A stretch of 64,000 nt of DNA from Symbiodinium natans. Lineage: Eukaryota; Sar; Dinophyceae; Suessiales; Symbiodiniaceae. Below the pieces are notes generated by a model. The model saw nothing but the letters and a program-made list of their open reading frames with translations, searched no databases and was not told the DNA's origin. The position numbers were made by a program, and so were the translations under genes. Shown one piece after another: positions 1-12,309 of this stretch (its first letter is position 1; each line of letters starts with the position of its first letter). The DNA is taken from assembly GCA_905221605.1 (NCBI GenBank), contig CAJNDS010002605.1, positions 197,501 to 261,500 of the forward strand. Direction: 5' to 3'.

Positions 1-3000
1 AGATGCGAACAGGCAAAGGCGTTCGAATTCTTTCGGTGGAGCTTCTCAGGTGGTTAAGGTTTTTGGACCGGGTCGACAGAATCTCCGTCAATGCACAGAT
101 GGGCAGGATTCATAGTGTCGATCTCATGTGTGGAAGCGCAACCACGCAAACTCCAACTGCACATACAATATCAAGTGGATTGGCTTTTATGTGGTGAACG
201 CATGGGCCCACAAAGCCATCAAGAAGACTGGAAATCCCAGAGCCCTCCGCCCAAACTACTACACTACACGATGAACCATGTCATGAATGACCATGGTCGA
301 CAGTCCTTGTGCATCCAGAGCAACTTGGCAGCAAAGGACAATCCTCCAAGCCCTCTAGATCCAAAGTCTACCACGAGTTCGATCAACCAATAGAAGCCCG
401 GAACAAACTTTCCTCAGGCTGTTCCTGCAACACTGCAACGTCGCTGTAGGGGTCGGCACCAACGACCTTGGCCAAGACCTCTCCGACAGTCAGGATAGAA
501 AGATTTGGCCCCTAGTGCTTCCTCTGCTTGATTCATCTTTGAACCATATGACACGACTACGGTGCATCGCTTCAGACATGATCTCCCCGAAATCGAAATG
601 CCCTAAGGCCCTTATCTCGCAGAATGCTCAAGGAGGCCTTGCCCTGCCTTGGGTTTGGGCCAAGGGGCGAGGTGGGAGGTGGGCTAGTACGCTGGGGCTG
701 CTTGATCCATGCGATGTACAAAAAAGCCTCTGCAATTTCCCTGGCTTCCACAGTTGGCACACGCTGGAGCAAGCTTCGCTTCAGCACCGAAGCAAACAAG
801 CGTCGGCCTCCGTGCCCTCGATGAACTTCACAGTCACTGCTTGGGCATTCCTTGGAAAAACCGACTAGAGATGGAACACTCAAAGTTGGTCAGGAGGCTG
901 CGCGCTATCCAAGCGAGGAGCAGAAGTGATGCCATTCGCTTCTCGCTATGACCGTCACACTGTCACGACGCACCGACTAGCGCGGCATTAGGAAGGTTTG
1001 GGCGAGGGTCTCAATCACGTGATAGTTGGTGACAATGTGGCCGTCCTCATCGTAAACCTGAAGGGCAAGCACAGCCACCTTGAGGTAGGGCTTCTGCAAC
1101 CCAGTACCACCAGCTTAAGACGCTGCATTGCTCAATGTCCTCATGCAGGCTGGGCAAAGCGGGGACCTTGCTGCCACCCCGCCGCCCCCCACACACAGTC
1201 CGCAAACCCGCATTCCAAACTCTTGGGACCCGTGCAAAACAGCACACCCACCCTGTCACACCTAGCCGCTATGGTTTCACATGGGGGCTTTCAAGCTCTA
1301 TGGGAGGAAGACTCTAAATTACAAAGTCATCCAGCAGTTTGGACGAGGCACCCAGCCAGTGCCGCTGCCTTGTGGCACCATCTGAGCGGGGGAGCTTCAC
1401 GGTAGGCACATGTGCATCTGAAGCCTCCTTTCTTCACTCAAAAACCAAGGAACACATCTTTGAGTCGTAGCCCCTCCGAACTCTTATAAACCATTGAGTT
1501 ACGGAGTCGGGTCCAGTCCTTTTGTGCGACAACTATTTGGCTCTGGAAAGCTAGAAGATGCGAGCAAAGCAGGAAAAGCAGGTACTGACTACATGAAGCA
1601 CCACGAGCAGACGCCGCACGTCTCATGAAAGGGCCAGTGATTCGAGGTGCGCACATCGGCACCATACCAAACAAGTAGACACTTTGCAACAGTCACCGCA
1701 AAGACATTCACACTGACAAAACCGGTGGTCGGACTGTTGTGCCTGGATCTGCATGTTCTTTCCGGCGTTGGCGATCTTGAAGACCTGGTGACAAGCCACT
1801 TCGAGCCTTAACGACTACAAACCCCAAAACCGAACCCGAAAAACTCAGCTGTGGTCAAGCCTCGGTTGTGATGTACACCACTCCGGGCGTGTTTTGCTGG
1901 AACCTAAGGATCAGACTACGTGCGGGAACTTGTGGTTCTAAGCACAATTGCTGAATCTGCAAACGCTTCACCTATTGCCCAACTTTCGAGCATTCAAACG
2001 CAATCCAGAGCAGGCTGGAGGCAGTCTGTCTTCTACAATGTTCTACAATTTCCAACCCGCCCCTTCAAACACAAGAAGCACCTCAGAATCTCCAGTCGGA
2101 TTTCCAAGCGTGCCGATCCGACGTGGAGACTGCACACCCTAAGCTATTGGCAAGTCCACAGTCTGCCCTTCCTCGCTGGTGAGCTCCTCAAAGGCCTCTG
2201 TTGGGACTATGATGGACTGGGACTACGAAGTCCTGTAACCCTGAAGCATGAACAAACTGTGCCATAAGAGAGGGGTCTGGAGGAGGCTGCGGCTTACTTC
2301 GAGGTTCAGTTGCTTAATGTTGCTCATGTTGGCTTCTTCCGACGACAGCTTAAGGCGAACAGCAAGTTTGCCCCAGGCATTTTACATTGTGTGTACCGTC
2401 GCAGCCCAGGCAGGTAGCCTGGAATGGACTTGGAGGCCACTGCATCAATAGTGCACAGCCAAGACCGGACGACAACCTCACAGCTACGAGGCTCTGCTTT
2501 GGAAACGGCACCCTAGCTGTCCTGCGCTGGAAGCGTAGCAAGTGGAGAGGGCAGACTTGCCTGGCAGAGGGTCATGGCGACTTCAACAAGTCGTGCGCAA
2601 GCAACCTACACAACTCGAAGTCATACAAGAAGATGTTTTAAGTTCCTATAGCACCCTCCACGACAAGCTGTGACGATGAAGCGCAACACAACTCTCGCCT
2701 GCGAGCACATGGACTCAACAATGTAAACTTTCAAAAAACACAGACACATATGTTGCTTGTGTGCTGAAGGCATAGTCCGAATTCCAGATGCCTGCAGCGT
2801 CAACACTGCCGTGAGGATCAGCGCCGAGGCAAAGGCAGCAAAACGCTGCCACGGAGATCTGAGAGGCTGCAAAGGCGTAAGGACTTTTTGGCGACGGGGA
2901 CTCCAGGTTGGGTTTCATGGCTTCGGTGGAGATGGGCGGCCCTGAAAGCCCTAACCCGGCCCTGGGGGCGGAAGGGGAACCGAAGATGTTCCATCCTCTT

Positions 3001-3425
3001 CATAGGATGAGCCCTGGGCCTGTCATCAGTATGCTCCTGGAAGGCCTCCGCCGTCGCCCCTCTCAGACTTTTCAGCACAGGCTTCCTGTCAGAGACAGGC
3101 TGTTTCAGAAAGAGTTTTGATGGGAATCCCAACAAGCCTTGCTTTGATTGCACGAGACCCCTGGAGCAGAATAATGGGTGCATGTTTCACCTGACAGTGA
3201 TGCCATGTCATGCCCCATCCGAAAATTCCCTAAAGCACCTGAAGCCCAACCTCATTCTTCATGCAGACAGTCTCAGGGCGAACATCTCGAGAATATTTGC
3301 GAATCCATGGTCCCTCTTCCTGTGTACCTTTTTCCCCGGCGCCTTGACAGCCAAGGCTACAAGCCCGCAAATATTTTGGTCAAGAAAGGCCGTCCCAGCT
3401 CGTGTCAGGAGGGGTTTGGCTAAGA

Positions 3426-3893
3426 TCACGAAGGATTCATCTGAACAAGAAGCCTGGCGCGGAACATGCCATTCGACGGCGACCTTTCTGCCGGCAGAGC
3501 GGCCGAAGGCAGAAAGCTACGAATTGAGTAGAATACAACACGCAAGCGTTCAAGCTGCCTTTTGAGGGAGTTGAAGCAGCCGAGACTTGTGAATTGCCTA
3601 TGCAGAAGATTCACGCCTCTCGCAAGGTTCCCTCCCCCATGCACGGACAGAAAGAGCAGGATTCGCAAGATGGCAGTTTCATCGCACAAGAATTTGCACA
3701 GGGACGTAGATGGGGGACCCAACTGAATCACTGCCATCCCCTGCGAAACCGCGAGTGAACCAGCAAGGGCTGTGGCCAGAATTCTGGAGAACAAACTTTC
3801 AAGACTCAAAAGCTCCTCAGTAGCCTCTCTGTAGCCTTCTTTCATCAACCCGAGGATTCTGCCAGCCCTCGCACCGGGGTCGAAACTTGTCAC
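3426..3893 (-). other. Unassigned 155-codon open frame
   Basis: This open frame starts with ATG and encodes a mildly hydrophobic protein. Residues about 30-60 (leucine-, alanine- and serine-rich, around LFSRILATALAGSLAVSQ) could form an amphipathic or membrane helix. I recognise no family, and there is no polyadenylation or splice evidence. It is one of the few frames in the first 9 kb whose predicted composition looks protein-like rather than low-complexity. It could be a real exon or chance; the opposite strand is also open for much of the same span, which lowers confidence. Confidence 0.15.
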
Positions 3894-4762
3894 CCTCAGA
3901 TGACGTCCTGCGTTGCGGAGCTACCTCAGCTTACAGCTTGGCTTGGCCCGGCCGCAAAAAATTATTTAGCGCCAGCAAGGGGCAGGCTTGGCACCAGGCT
4001 TTCAGATGCGGGGTGGCATTTCCCAAGTGCAGGGCTTCAAGCTTGAGACTGAATTTTTCAGGGGAAACCGACAGTTGCATGATGTTGCATGGGCATTGCC
4101 ATTGCCGGAGCCAAGCCCTGATGAAAGGAATCTCTCCGTTCCCGTTGCCTTCGTCACCAGCTAGGTTTGGAATTCTTCCACTTGTCAGACTGTCTTGAAG
4201 GAAAACTGCATGTTCGCCCCCCCAAAAGGGAATTCACCAAGTAATCAAGAAAGCAAAGCCTGCAAGGAGCCACCCAGCTTGTTGCCCCAAGGCGGGAGCC
4301 CGAAGCCCCCAAGCTGTAGCTTCTCTTTCTGGGGGTTCTTTTTGGCATAGGCCGGTTCTGTGAACTTTGGGAGTCAAGGTGCAAAGGGTCTGCGGCAGCC
4401 AGTCGTCGGAATCGGACACCTCGCCACAGTGCCAAGCGATCACAAGCAAAAGGGAACTCTTCCTGGCCATTGCCTGCACGACTCGCAATGCTCTCAGAGC
4501 AAGCATGCCCTCCTCTCCTCCATGACATCCTGCTGCATATATTCAGACTGAGATCGAACTTGGGCCAAGGATATTGCACAATGGTCTCAAAATATAGAAG
4601 CAGCTCGAACGCCGAGACCCTCCCTCCCCAAGCTGAAAGCGCTTGCCCGCCCCCGAATCCCCGAAGGCACAAACTCTTTTGCCCCCCCAACCCCGAAACT
4701 CGGAGCCCGCCTCCGCTGCCTGATCCATCGCCGGACGAGCTTCCTGGCTGACGGGCTCTGCA

Positions 4763-4817
4763 GCGAGGTCCTTCCGATGTGTGGCAGAAAGGCCTGAAAG
4801 GCCTGAAAGGACCTCGC
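4763..4817. repeat. Short hairpin with 11-bp perfect arms
   Basis: GCGAGGTCCTT at 4763-4773 is the exact reverse complement of AAGGACCTCGC at 4807-4817. The loop contains two tandem copies of AAAGGCCTG. No associated gene or terminator context is visible, so this may be a chance or relic structure. Confidence 0.45.
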
Positions 4818-5210
4818 GGACCTAGCTACCTCATGACGCGGGGGCGGCGAACAACGGAGGTTGGGGGATTCCAGGTTGTTCCTTGGGGCTCTGGGCAGGG
4901 GGGGGCCGTCTTGCAAAGATACATGCCCGACATGACAGCAGCTCTGACATGACCCCACTGAAAAGTCTGGCCTTGGTCCAAGGGCTCTGGGTGTCATCAC
5001 CATCCTCGGGCTGCAGCGTATGTCTTTTGCAAAACCACGACATCCATCACGCCTCCATCCGGGCATCATCCATCTCGCCATCCATACATAACCACGACAT
5101 ATAACCGAAAACCACCTCCGCTGAACAAACCCTCCGCCATGCTTTCGGGAAGGTCGTCGGAAAGGATGTGGACCAAGATGAAGCACGTCTACAGAACAGG
5201 TTGGGACATG

Positions 5211-5258
5211 GAACCTAAACCCTAATTTCCCTAAACCCTCAACCCTGAACTCCCTAAA
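5211..5258. repeat. Degenerate telomere-like tract (CCCTAAA type)
   Basis: Several imperfect CCCTAAA/CCCTCAA/CCCTGAA heptamers occur in a row. The unit matches the plant/alveolate telomere repeat TTTAGGG read on the other strand. It is too degenerate and too internal to be a chromosome end. Confidence 0.6.
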
Positions 5259-5616
5259 GGAGATGGAGCTGGCCTCTGAGTCGGCGCTCGTACTGGCTCG
5301 CATTGAGTCCTTGAGAAAGGGGAGGGGTGCGCATGTCCAGCTAAGAAACCTAGCGAGCTCTCCATAGACTCTCATGGAAACCTTGTGTTCAACTCTTTGC
5401 TCATGCAGTTCGATTGCGTCTGAAATACTCTCGATAACCTATGTCACCCCTGCAGAGCCTAAGCCGTTGCTCTTTTCAAGCACGGCAGGTTTGCAGTATG
5501 CGTCTTCGGGCGTTTTGAGGTGTGCTGGGGCACGGCCCAGTTTATTGCGGGACAGGGCTCGGGTTGGAACTTCTATTGTTGGCAGTCGCGCGTGGACCAC
5601 GACATTTGGCTGTGCG

Positions 5617-5706
5617 CCAAGCCCCGAACCCTACGTAAAGCCTTTAACCCCGAAAGTTCGGGGGCAACTTTGGGGTTTGAGGTGTTAGGTAGAGTTCGGG
5701 GCTTGG
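5617..5706. repeat. Nested imperfect palindrome made of telomere-like words
   Basis: CCAAGCCCCGAACCCTAC at 5617-5634 pairs with the complement of 5689-5706, with one mismatch in 18. An inner pair, AACCCCGAAAGTT with AACTTTGGGGTT, forms a second stem. The whole could fold into a hairpin of about 90 nt. The G-rich half runs on to about 5740 as TTAGGG-like words. Function is unknown. Confidence 0.55.
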
Positions 5707-5740
5707 GGCTTTAAGGGCTTAGGGATTTGAGGGTGGGGGG

Positions 5741-8700
5741 CTTGCGTAAGCCGTGACTTGAACTCATTTCAGGCACGACGCATTTGCGGGGCTGAGCCCA
5801 TCCTCACCATAGCCATCGCTGCCTGTTTCTTGCAGGGGGGGCTTTTGGGCTTGTTTGATTGCAACTTGCAAGTCAGCAGCAGTTGCCTCTGGATCCCATT
5901 AGTTTTTACATTGTTTCGCGGGCATCTTCCTTTTGGAGTAGTGGGGCGTCCACTGAAATCTTGGCCAGGTCAGCAGATGACAGATGACATTTTTCGAAAA
6001 AGGACCATGGACTGGTCCTGCAGAAAAGACAACAGCAGGTCGACCTGTACACTGGCAGTAGGCAGCGAATGCAATTGTATGCGAAGTTCGAAAGCACTGT
6101 ATAGGCTGCTTCAGGCATTTTCAGAGCCACGCGAGCTCCACAATGGATGATTCTCGGTGTTGGTTGGGCCTGCGCAATATTTCCTGTGCCGGCATGCTCT
6201 GGGCATGCTGCAAGCATGGGATGTGCGACTGGGATCACTGGGATCGGCACCTTGAGCAAACGTAGCTGTGGAGGTGGGTGTCGCCCGGGCCTTTGCTGCA
6301 TCGCAGTGCTGCATGTGTTAATCGTCTTGTGGCAGACAAGCAAGTGGAAAGCCATTTGAGCACATGCTGCCTTCGCATCCCCCATGTCGAGCGACGGCAG
6401 GTGTAATCCCAAGTTTGGAGCCCTCAATCAACCTACCGTGGGAAGGTCACGGCCCCCCTACACCAACATACCTCTCGCACCGTATGAAATAGCAGCAGCG
6501 TATACAAGCTAAGCCTGGCCAGCACAGCCAAGAAAAGAACCTGCAACGACATGGCTCTGACTTGGAAGACGACAAGATCACATAGCCCGAAAAGGCCCAT
6601 CCTTGATCAGCTTAGGGGCAGCAGCTTCGGCAGCGTCGGGGGCACCCAGCAACTGACCCATGCAGGTCATGTTTTTGGGTTTTTCTGCAGGGGGAGAGGG
6701 GGGGGGGGGGGGGGGGGGCGGCTGATTCTTGTGGTTGGTTCAGGCGATGGACTTCTACAGCAGGGGGTCCAGGAAACTTCGACGGTACCCCGCTTAGCCT
6801 TCTTGGATGACTGCTATTCGGGAAGGCTGGGATGAGGTTGCTGAGAAGTGTCTTCTGAGACAGTGGCCTCCTCCAACCCATAAGATCAGAATCCTGCAGC
6901 CTGAAAAGCCGAAGCAAGCACATGAACCCCAAACATCCTCAAACGCTAACCCAACTCGCGCCTGCAGCGTCGCAGCAGCAATCGTTGGTGGCATGTCCTA
7001 CCCAGGTTTAACTCTTCTACAAAGGATGCCTGTTGGGATTAGGGTGGTTTAGCTCTGGGCTTCGACACTACAAACTTCCTAAAGCCTTTCCCCCATTCCC
7101 CCCCCCCCCACACCCAACGAAATACAACATCTCTGATGCCCTAGCGCCCGGGGACCGCCCACTGAGCGCAGAGCTTTCTGGTTGAGACATCTGGCCAGTC
7201 GCTGGAACCAGCCTCGGCACGCTCTGACATCCTGCAACGTGTTTTTCGCGAACTTCTTGCACCTGTACTCTAGCGTGCTAGTGGCCTTCGGCGCAGAGAT
7301 TGTCACAGCAACTGCGCGTTCAACTGCCAGTGCACTGTCGTGGTACTGCCGAAGCTGCGCACACTGAACAGAGCAAGGCGACATTTACAAGAGATGCTCT
7401 AGACTGGACCCTGGTTAGGCCGATGACGTCGCCCGATTGCAAAACCGAAGGCTTTAGAGCTTAGAGCCATGAGATTTCACAACGACCTGCGAGCTTGTGG
7501 TGCACTGTTTCCTGATCATGAAGAGTTGCACTCGCACCAACATTCCCCAGCACCTGTGCATCTCTTTGGAAACTGGTTGTGCCAAAGGGCTGTTGAGCCG
7601 AGCCGAAGTGCCTGCACAGATGTCTGCCACGGGGGACGTACCCTTGTAGGGATTGTATAGGGTTCACAGCAGATAGATTGCGGTTTCGGCCGGCGCCTGG
7701 TACATGCAGCTGCGAGGCAAAGTGTGCCCCAGAAAAGGTTGCATTGTAGGAGTTGCCGAGCCTGAGGCGCAATTAAGGGGCGGAGCCAATGCCTCATGCC
7801 GCACATCGCAACTGAACGAGGCTGCTCTTTTCATCTCGGTATTTGCAGACATCAGCTGCACAACTGTGGTGCTGCACACATCTGCGGGCAAATGCGCATG
7901 GGCCGTGCATTCCATGTAGGGGGCAGAGGTCATCGGGCAGAGCTTGGCATGGTCCGTACTTCTTCGATTGAATGAACTTAGACTCAAGCAACGTTATACC
8001 ATCCCCAACACGGCCAGTGCAGCATGACAAAAAGGGTGCTGCTAGCCTCTCGGCGGGCAGGCAGTATGCAATCGTGTGTTGCGATTCTTTACAGCTGTTG
8101 ATCTATACAGGCAGCATTACATAAGCCAGGCGGCGAAAGGAAAGTGGTCAGACCAAGAAAACCGGACAACCTGTAGAGACACAACGAACTGGAGCCATGG
8201 CAAGAAGAGAATCTTCGACATCAAAGCAATCTGGAAACGGCTTGAATTCGGGAGCTCTGGAACCATGATGGCACTGTGCAGGAAGAGCTCCACGTCAGCC
8301 CCTGTGATTAAAGGCCCCTGGACATGCCCAGAAGACCACCGTTTTTGCAGATCTCTGCCTGTTTTTTCAATGTCAGAAGCTAAGAATTTCCAGAGGCTAG
8401 CTGCTAGCTCAGATAAGCTCAGAACCCTTTCATCCTCGTAGGGCCGTACATGCCAGGGGCAGATCTGCGACTCCACGGTGGAAGGCCACTGTCTGAAAAG
8501 CTGTGGCTGTTGTGGCCTGTCCGACTGTTTTGCAAGTCTGTTCGGGGTCCGACCACGCCCCGGCTAGGGGTTTGCAGGACAGTGTGTCATCCTGCCGACT
8601 CCTGCCCGGATTGCGGCTGAGGCGGTTGAAGTGATCGAAGCGTGCAGGCTGTCACCATAGAAGAGAGCAGCCGACTTTTTCTCACCTCAGCCGGAAAAGG

Positions 8701-9573
8701 CGTGTAGTTGCAAGATTTGCAGCAGCTGTATGAATTGCAAACACTGTGTGTGCCATGTCTGTTGATGATCAATGGCTCTGGCTGTGCAAATCCAAGCTGA
8801 CCCGCGTCCAAAGCTGCAAACGAGCGTCACCTCCGACGTCTCTGAGTCGTTAGCCGAAGTCTCCAAAGAGAATGGTCCTGCTAGATCTGCAAGTGTATGG
8901 GAGCAGGGTTTGTAGGGTTTTGAGTGGGAGTGGAGGGCCAACCCCCAGTCATCACACAGGCCGCATCCTATAATCCTACCTCGGACTTCTCATCCAACTC
9001 TTTGCATGCGGGCTCACTGTCCTTCGTTTTTAACAGATGCTGTGCTCGCCAAGGACCTTGAAAGAGAAGAAGCCGTGGCTTTGCGGATCCGGAACTGCTT
9101 TGGACTTCAGATTCTAGACGGGACGCTAGACTCGGTTGCACCATCGCAAAATCATCACGCACTTAGACGCCCCTGTGTGCTTCGCTCATTTCTTCGACAG
9201 CATTTGTCACGATGCTGTTGCACTGCTCCGTGATCTTATTACTGCATATTAAAGATGATGATGTGTGATATGTTGCGATGCTGATTATTTAGTCTGGTCG
9301 AACCACTGGGCCTGGAGCCTCACACTTGCAAGCCTAGTTCAACCCAATCAAACTCCAACCCCTGAAATCCAAACAACTAACCAACGGCACTCAAGACTTA
9401 CCAAACACACCTATGCCGGGTGCGGGGCCTGCATATTTCAGCCTAACCACCTGATCTTATGTTAAACACCCGATTCCGATAAAAAAAAAAAAAAACCGCC
9501 TTGAAACACCAGAAACCTCTGTTTCTTTAATGTAAAACCAAGGTACGTCTTAAATCCCGTGCCCGGCTATCGA
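5741..9573. other. No recognisable gene; unassigned sequence
   Basis: Only short open frames without recognisable domains are present. The stretch includes a run of 21 G at 6698-6718, a run of C near 7100, and a run of 15 A at 9481-9495. I see no RNA gene. Confidence 0.5.
6698..6718 (+). repeat. Poly(G) run of 21
   Basis: This is an uninterrupted G homopolymer. Similar long G or C runs recur at 12.3, 23.8, 29.4, 30.4, 36.4 and 60.7 kb. Such runs are also common places for assembly or sequencing length error. Confidence 0.9.
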
Positions 9574-9752
9574 TCTATATATATATATATATAACGTTTT
9601 CTGTATATATATATATGTATAGATATATATATGCATGTTATATGTGTTGTATATGTCATATACGTCATATAGGTTGTCATATATGCTACGAGTATGCTGT
9701 TCATTGTGGGGAAAAAAGACAAATCTGTCTATATATATATATGTATATAATG
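9574..9752. repeat. (TA)n microsatellite cluster
   Basis: Several TATATA tracts are separated by related ATATG and CATAT words. The segment is far more AT-rich than its surroundings. The open frames across it encode only Tyr/Ile alternations and are not genes. Confidence 0.9.
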
Positions 9753-12294
9753 AATACCTACCTGCACATCCCCCGAGTCCTACTGTCCTACACATCTAGG
9801 CGAGATGTACACATCTAGGGGAGAGAGTGACGTCCCCTTGCTCTCAACATCAACATCTCAAAGACCAGGCCGAAGCAGCCCTCCGTCTTCCGAGAACTCG
9901 AACTTCCTCGGCGACCCGAGCTCCTGATGAGATTCGGACTGCAGCTTCGATTTCTGGCTTCTGCAGCATGGAGCGCTGGCATCCGATCAGCTTGCTGTGT
10001 CACATTGTTGCCATGTGGCTGGGGAATTGCAAAGAACGGCATCCGACGCAGAATCAACCACTACTCGTACTTTGTGGAGCTCTGACTTTGCGCAGCTTTG
10101 GACCCCAAGATCTCAGACGAACCTGCATGGCTAACCCCTTGGTCCTGGAGGTGGCTTGCGGATTTGGAAAAGTAGTGGCTCCAACTAGGGTGACCAAACC
10201 ATGTATTTCGTTCCCTGAGCATCCAAAGGCCCTGCAGTCGTTTAGCCGCTGGACTCAGTGCAAAGGATCAGGCAACTTGTATTGTATAAACGGTCTCACC
10301 TATGCTGAACTGGCCGGACCTTGTTCACGAGGAGCTGGCTCGTCAATCGTCCGTGCGAGCGTAGGCACTTGCCTGTACGCAGCGTGCTCTGACTGATGGG
10401 TACCAAATGGCAATATCTCGGCTACGTCGACGTGTTCCTGCACTCATGGTACGCAAGCCTCATGCCGGAACATCCAAGAAGCCCCATGAAGCAGAAGCTA
10501 CCACGAACCATCTCACGCTGCAAAACCCTGTCCAACTTGCTGACAGGAAGCCAACTGACAGGGCCAGGACGCTACCAAGACCCACAAGTGACCAGTAGAG
10601 TCCAACCTGTGGAGGGATCGCAGGAGACACGGTGGAACAGCCCCGGCTGGCAGTGAAGCCAGCGAGACACCTCGTGACTTTTCCCTTGAGGTCTTTTTTG
10701 CATCTGGAGCCTTTTTTACATCGAGGCCTCTGATCCGCGAGACGGGCAAGGCCGGCTGCAACAGCAGTAGGTCTTCTCCCGCAGTAGACGGGTAGACGAG
10801 TAGACGGCAACAGACGCATACATGGAGTCACTGAAGAGTTCAATCAGGAATACAATTTCAAAGTCATGGATCAGACTAAGGGAAACTTGCCAAAAACTGA
10901 TACAAGCAAGCATCTGGAGCCCTAAGCTGCCAAACCGAGCTACCCCGAATGAGAAGTGCGCGTCCGCCAGTGCAGCGTCCACCAGGGATGCGGTGCCTGC
11001 GCTCCACATCAGAAGCAAGAGCGTGGGCATGGAGCTTTGGGGCCGTTGCCCCTGCACCTTGTGCATGCCCTATACCTGCTTGTCCATCGCTGCAAAGGTG
11101 CGAGTATGGCGGCATAGCGTGTGCTTTCATCACACTGCCGCCCTCACACAACACAGATGCAAAAGTTCACACATTTGTCCCATTCAATTCGTGGGACAGA
11201 TTTTTTGCAAGGGACACTTACACTGATCACCCTTGTCGCATGAGCCTTTATGAAGGCCAGTTTGGCAAATTTGGTGCTTGAGGATGAATTTCATCCTTTA
11301 TGAATGTGAGGGCCCTCATCCTGCACAATGTTTGCTGGACACCTGACACCCGAATGACCAGAATCCTGCAAAGCTTGCAACGACATGTGAGGCGACAATT
11401 GCGAGGCCCGTGTTAAAGCAGATCGATGGTCGGACAGCAGAGTGGGCATTCCGCAACAACTTTGTTGTAGGTTGTGGCAAGTAGCAGAAAGTTGGTAGAG
11501 CAGAATATGCTTCCTTCGTCCTTGCATGCCAACCGCAAGATCGCCAGAGCGAGCGCCTCCTAAAATGGCAAAGGCCAGGTTGAAGCTGACGCCAAATCCT
11601 GCACGCTTTCAATAAAGTCAGTGCACAATCCAAAATCTCAGGTCCTCAGTCTTGACTCCCACTTGCCTACATCTGCGACAGCCTAGGTCTGACGCCGCAC
11701 TCTGACAAGGAGTTGTTTGCATTCCATGCACGTGCAAAGCATTGAAAGGCAGAGGCTTCCCAATTGCAAACTTCCTTGGGCTGCATGGGCTGTTGTCATA
11801 TGCAAACCACGAGATTGACTCTTGGGATCGCTTTAGGTGGACAGGCTGTCCTAATGCCCGCACCGAGGTCGGGAAGAGGTCCGCAACGAAGATGTACCTT
11901 TAGGCTCTTCGTGCTGAAAGCTGACTCGTCCTGCTTTGCACAGTACCCTACCCTACGCTCGGCCTACACACGTAGTCCAAGGTGCATGTGTGAGCCAGTT
12001 AAGCCGACCATGATGCCGTACACCAGTCCGAGCACCAAGATCGAAACCAGCCTTGGAACATGGCAGAGGCATGGGGCTTGGCTTCGGCGCAGCTGCATGT
12101 TGCTGAACTCGAGGCTGCGCTGCTTACCCCCAGCCAGGCGGGAAGCAACAAGTTCTCCGTGGCCGAGCTAATCGCCTGAGCGGGAAGATGCACCCAGCTG
12201 CAGCTTGCAAGGTAGCGCACGCCTATGCTTTGACAGCAATAAGAGTTTTTGACTCTGCGGCATGGCACTTACAAGACCTCTGCTTGAAGGGGGA

Positions 12295-12309
12295 GGGGGG
12301 GGGGGGGGG
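12295..12309 (+). repeat. Poly(G) run of 15
   Basis: Uninterrupted G homopolymer preceded by a short G-rich stretch. No gene context. Confidence 0.9.

Larger units (their letters stand above)
1..5210. other. No recognisable gene; unassigned sequence
   Basis: Both strands carry many short overlapping open frames (60-180 residues), and none shows a domain or motif I recognise. The frames overlap on opposite strands without a dominant one, as expected for non-coding DNA of about 50% GC. One open frame of 155 codons on the minus strand (3426-3893) is listed separately. Another of 262 codons lies on the minus strand at 4587-5375; it is rich in Arg, Ser and Pro, overlaps telomere-like sequence and a C-rich tract, and is probably fortuitous. 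Exons of an intron-rich gene cannot be excluded. Confidence 0.5.

Noticed and set aside
11296-11315. AGGATGAATTTCATCCT palindrome
   Set aside because: Short, with a central mismatch, and expected by chance in a window of this size.
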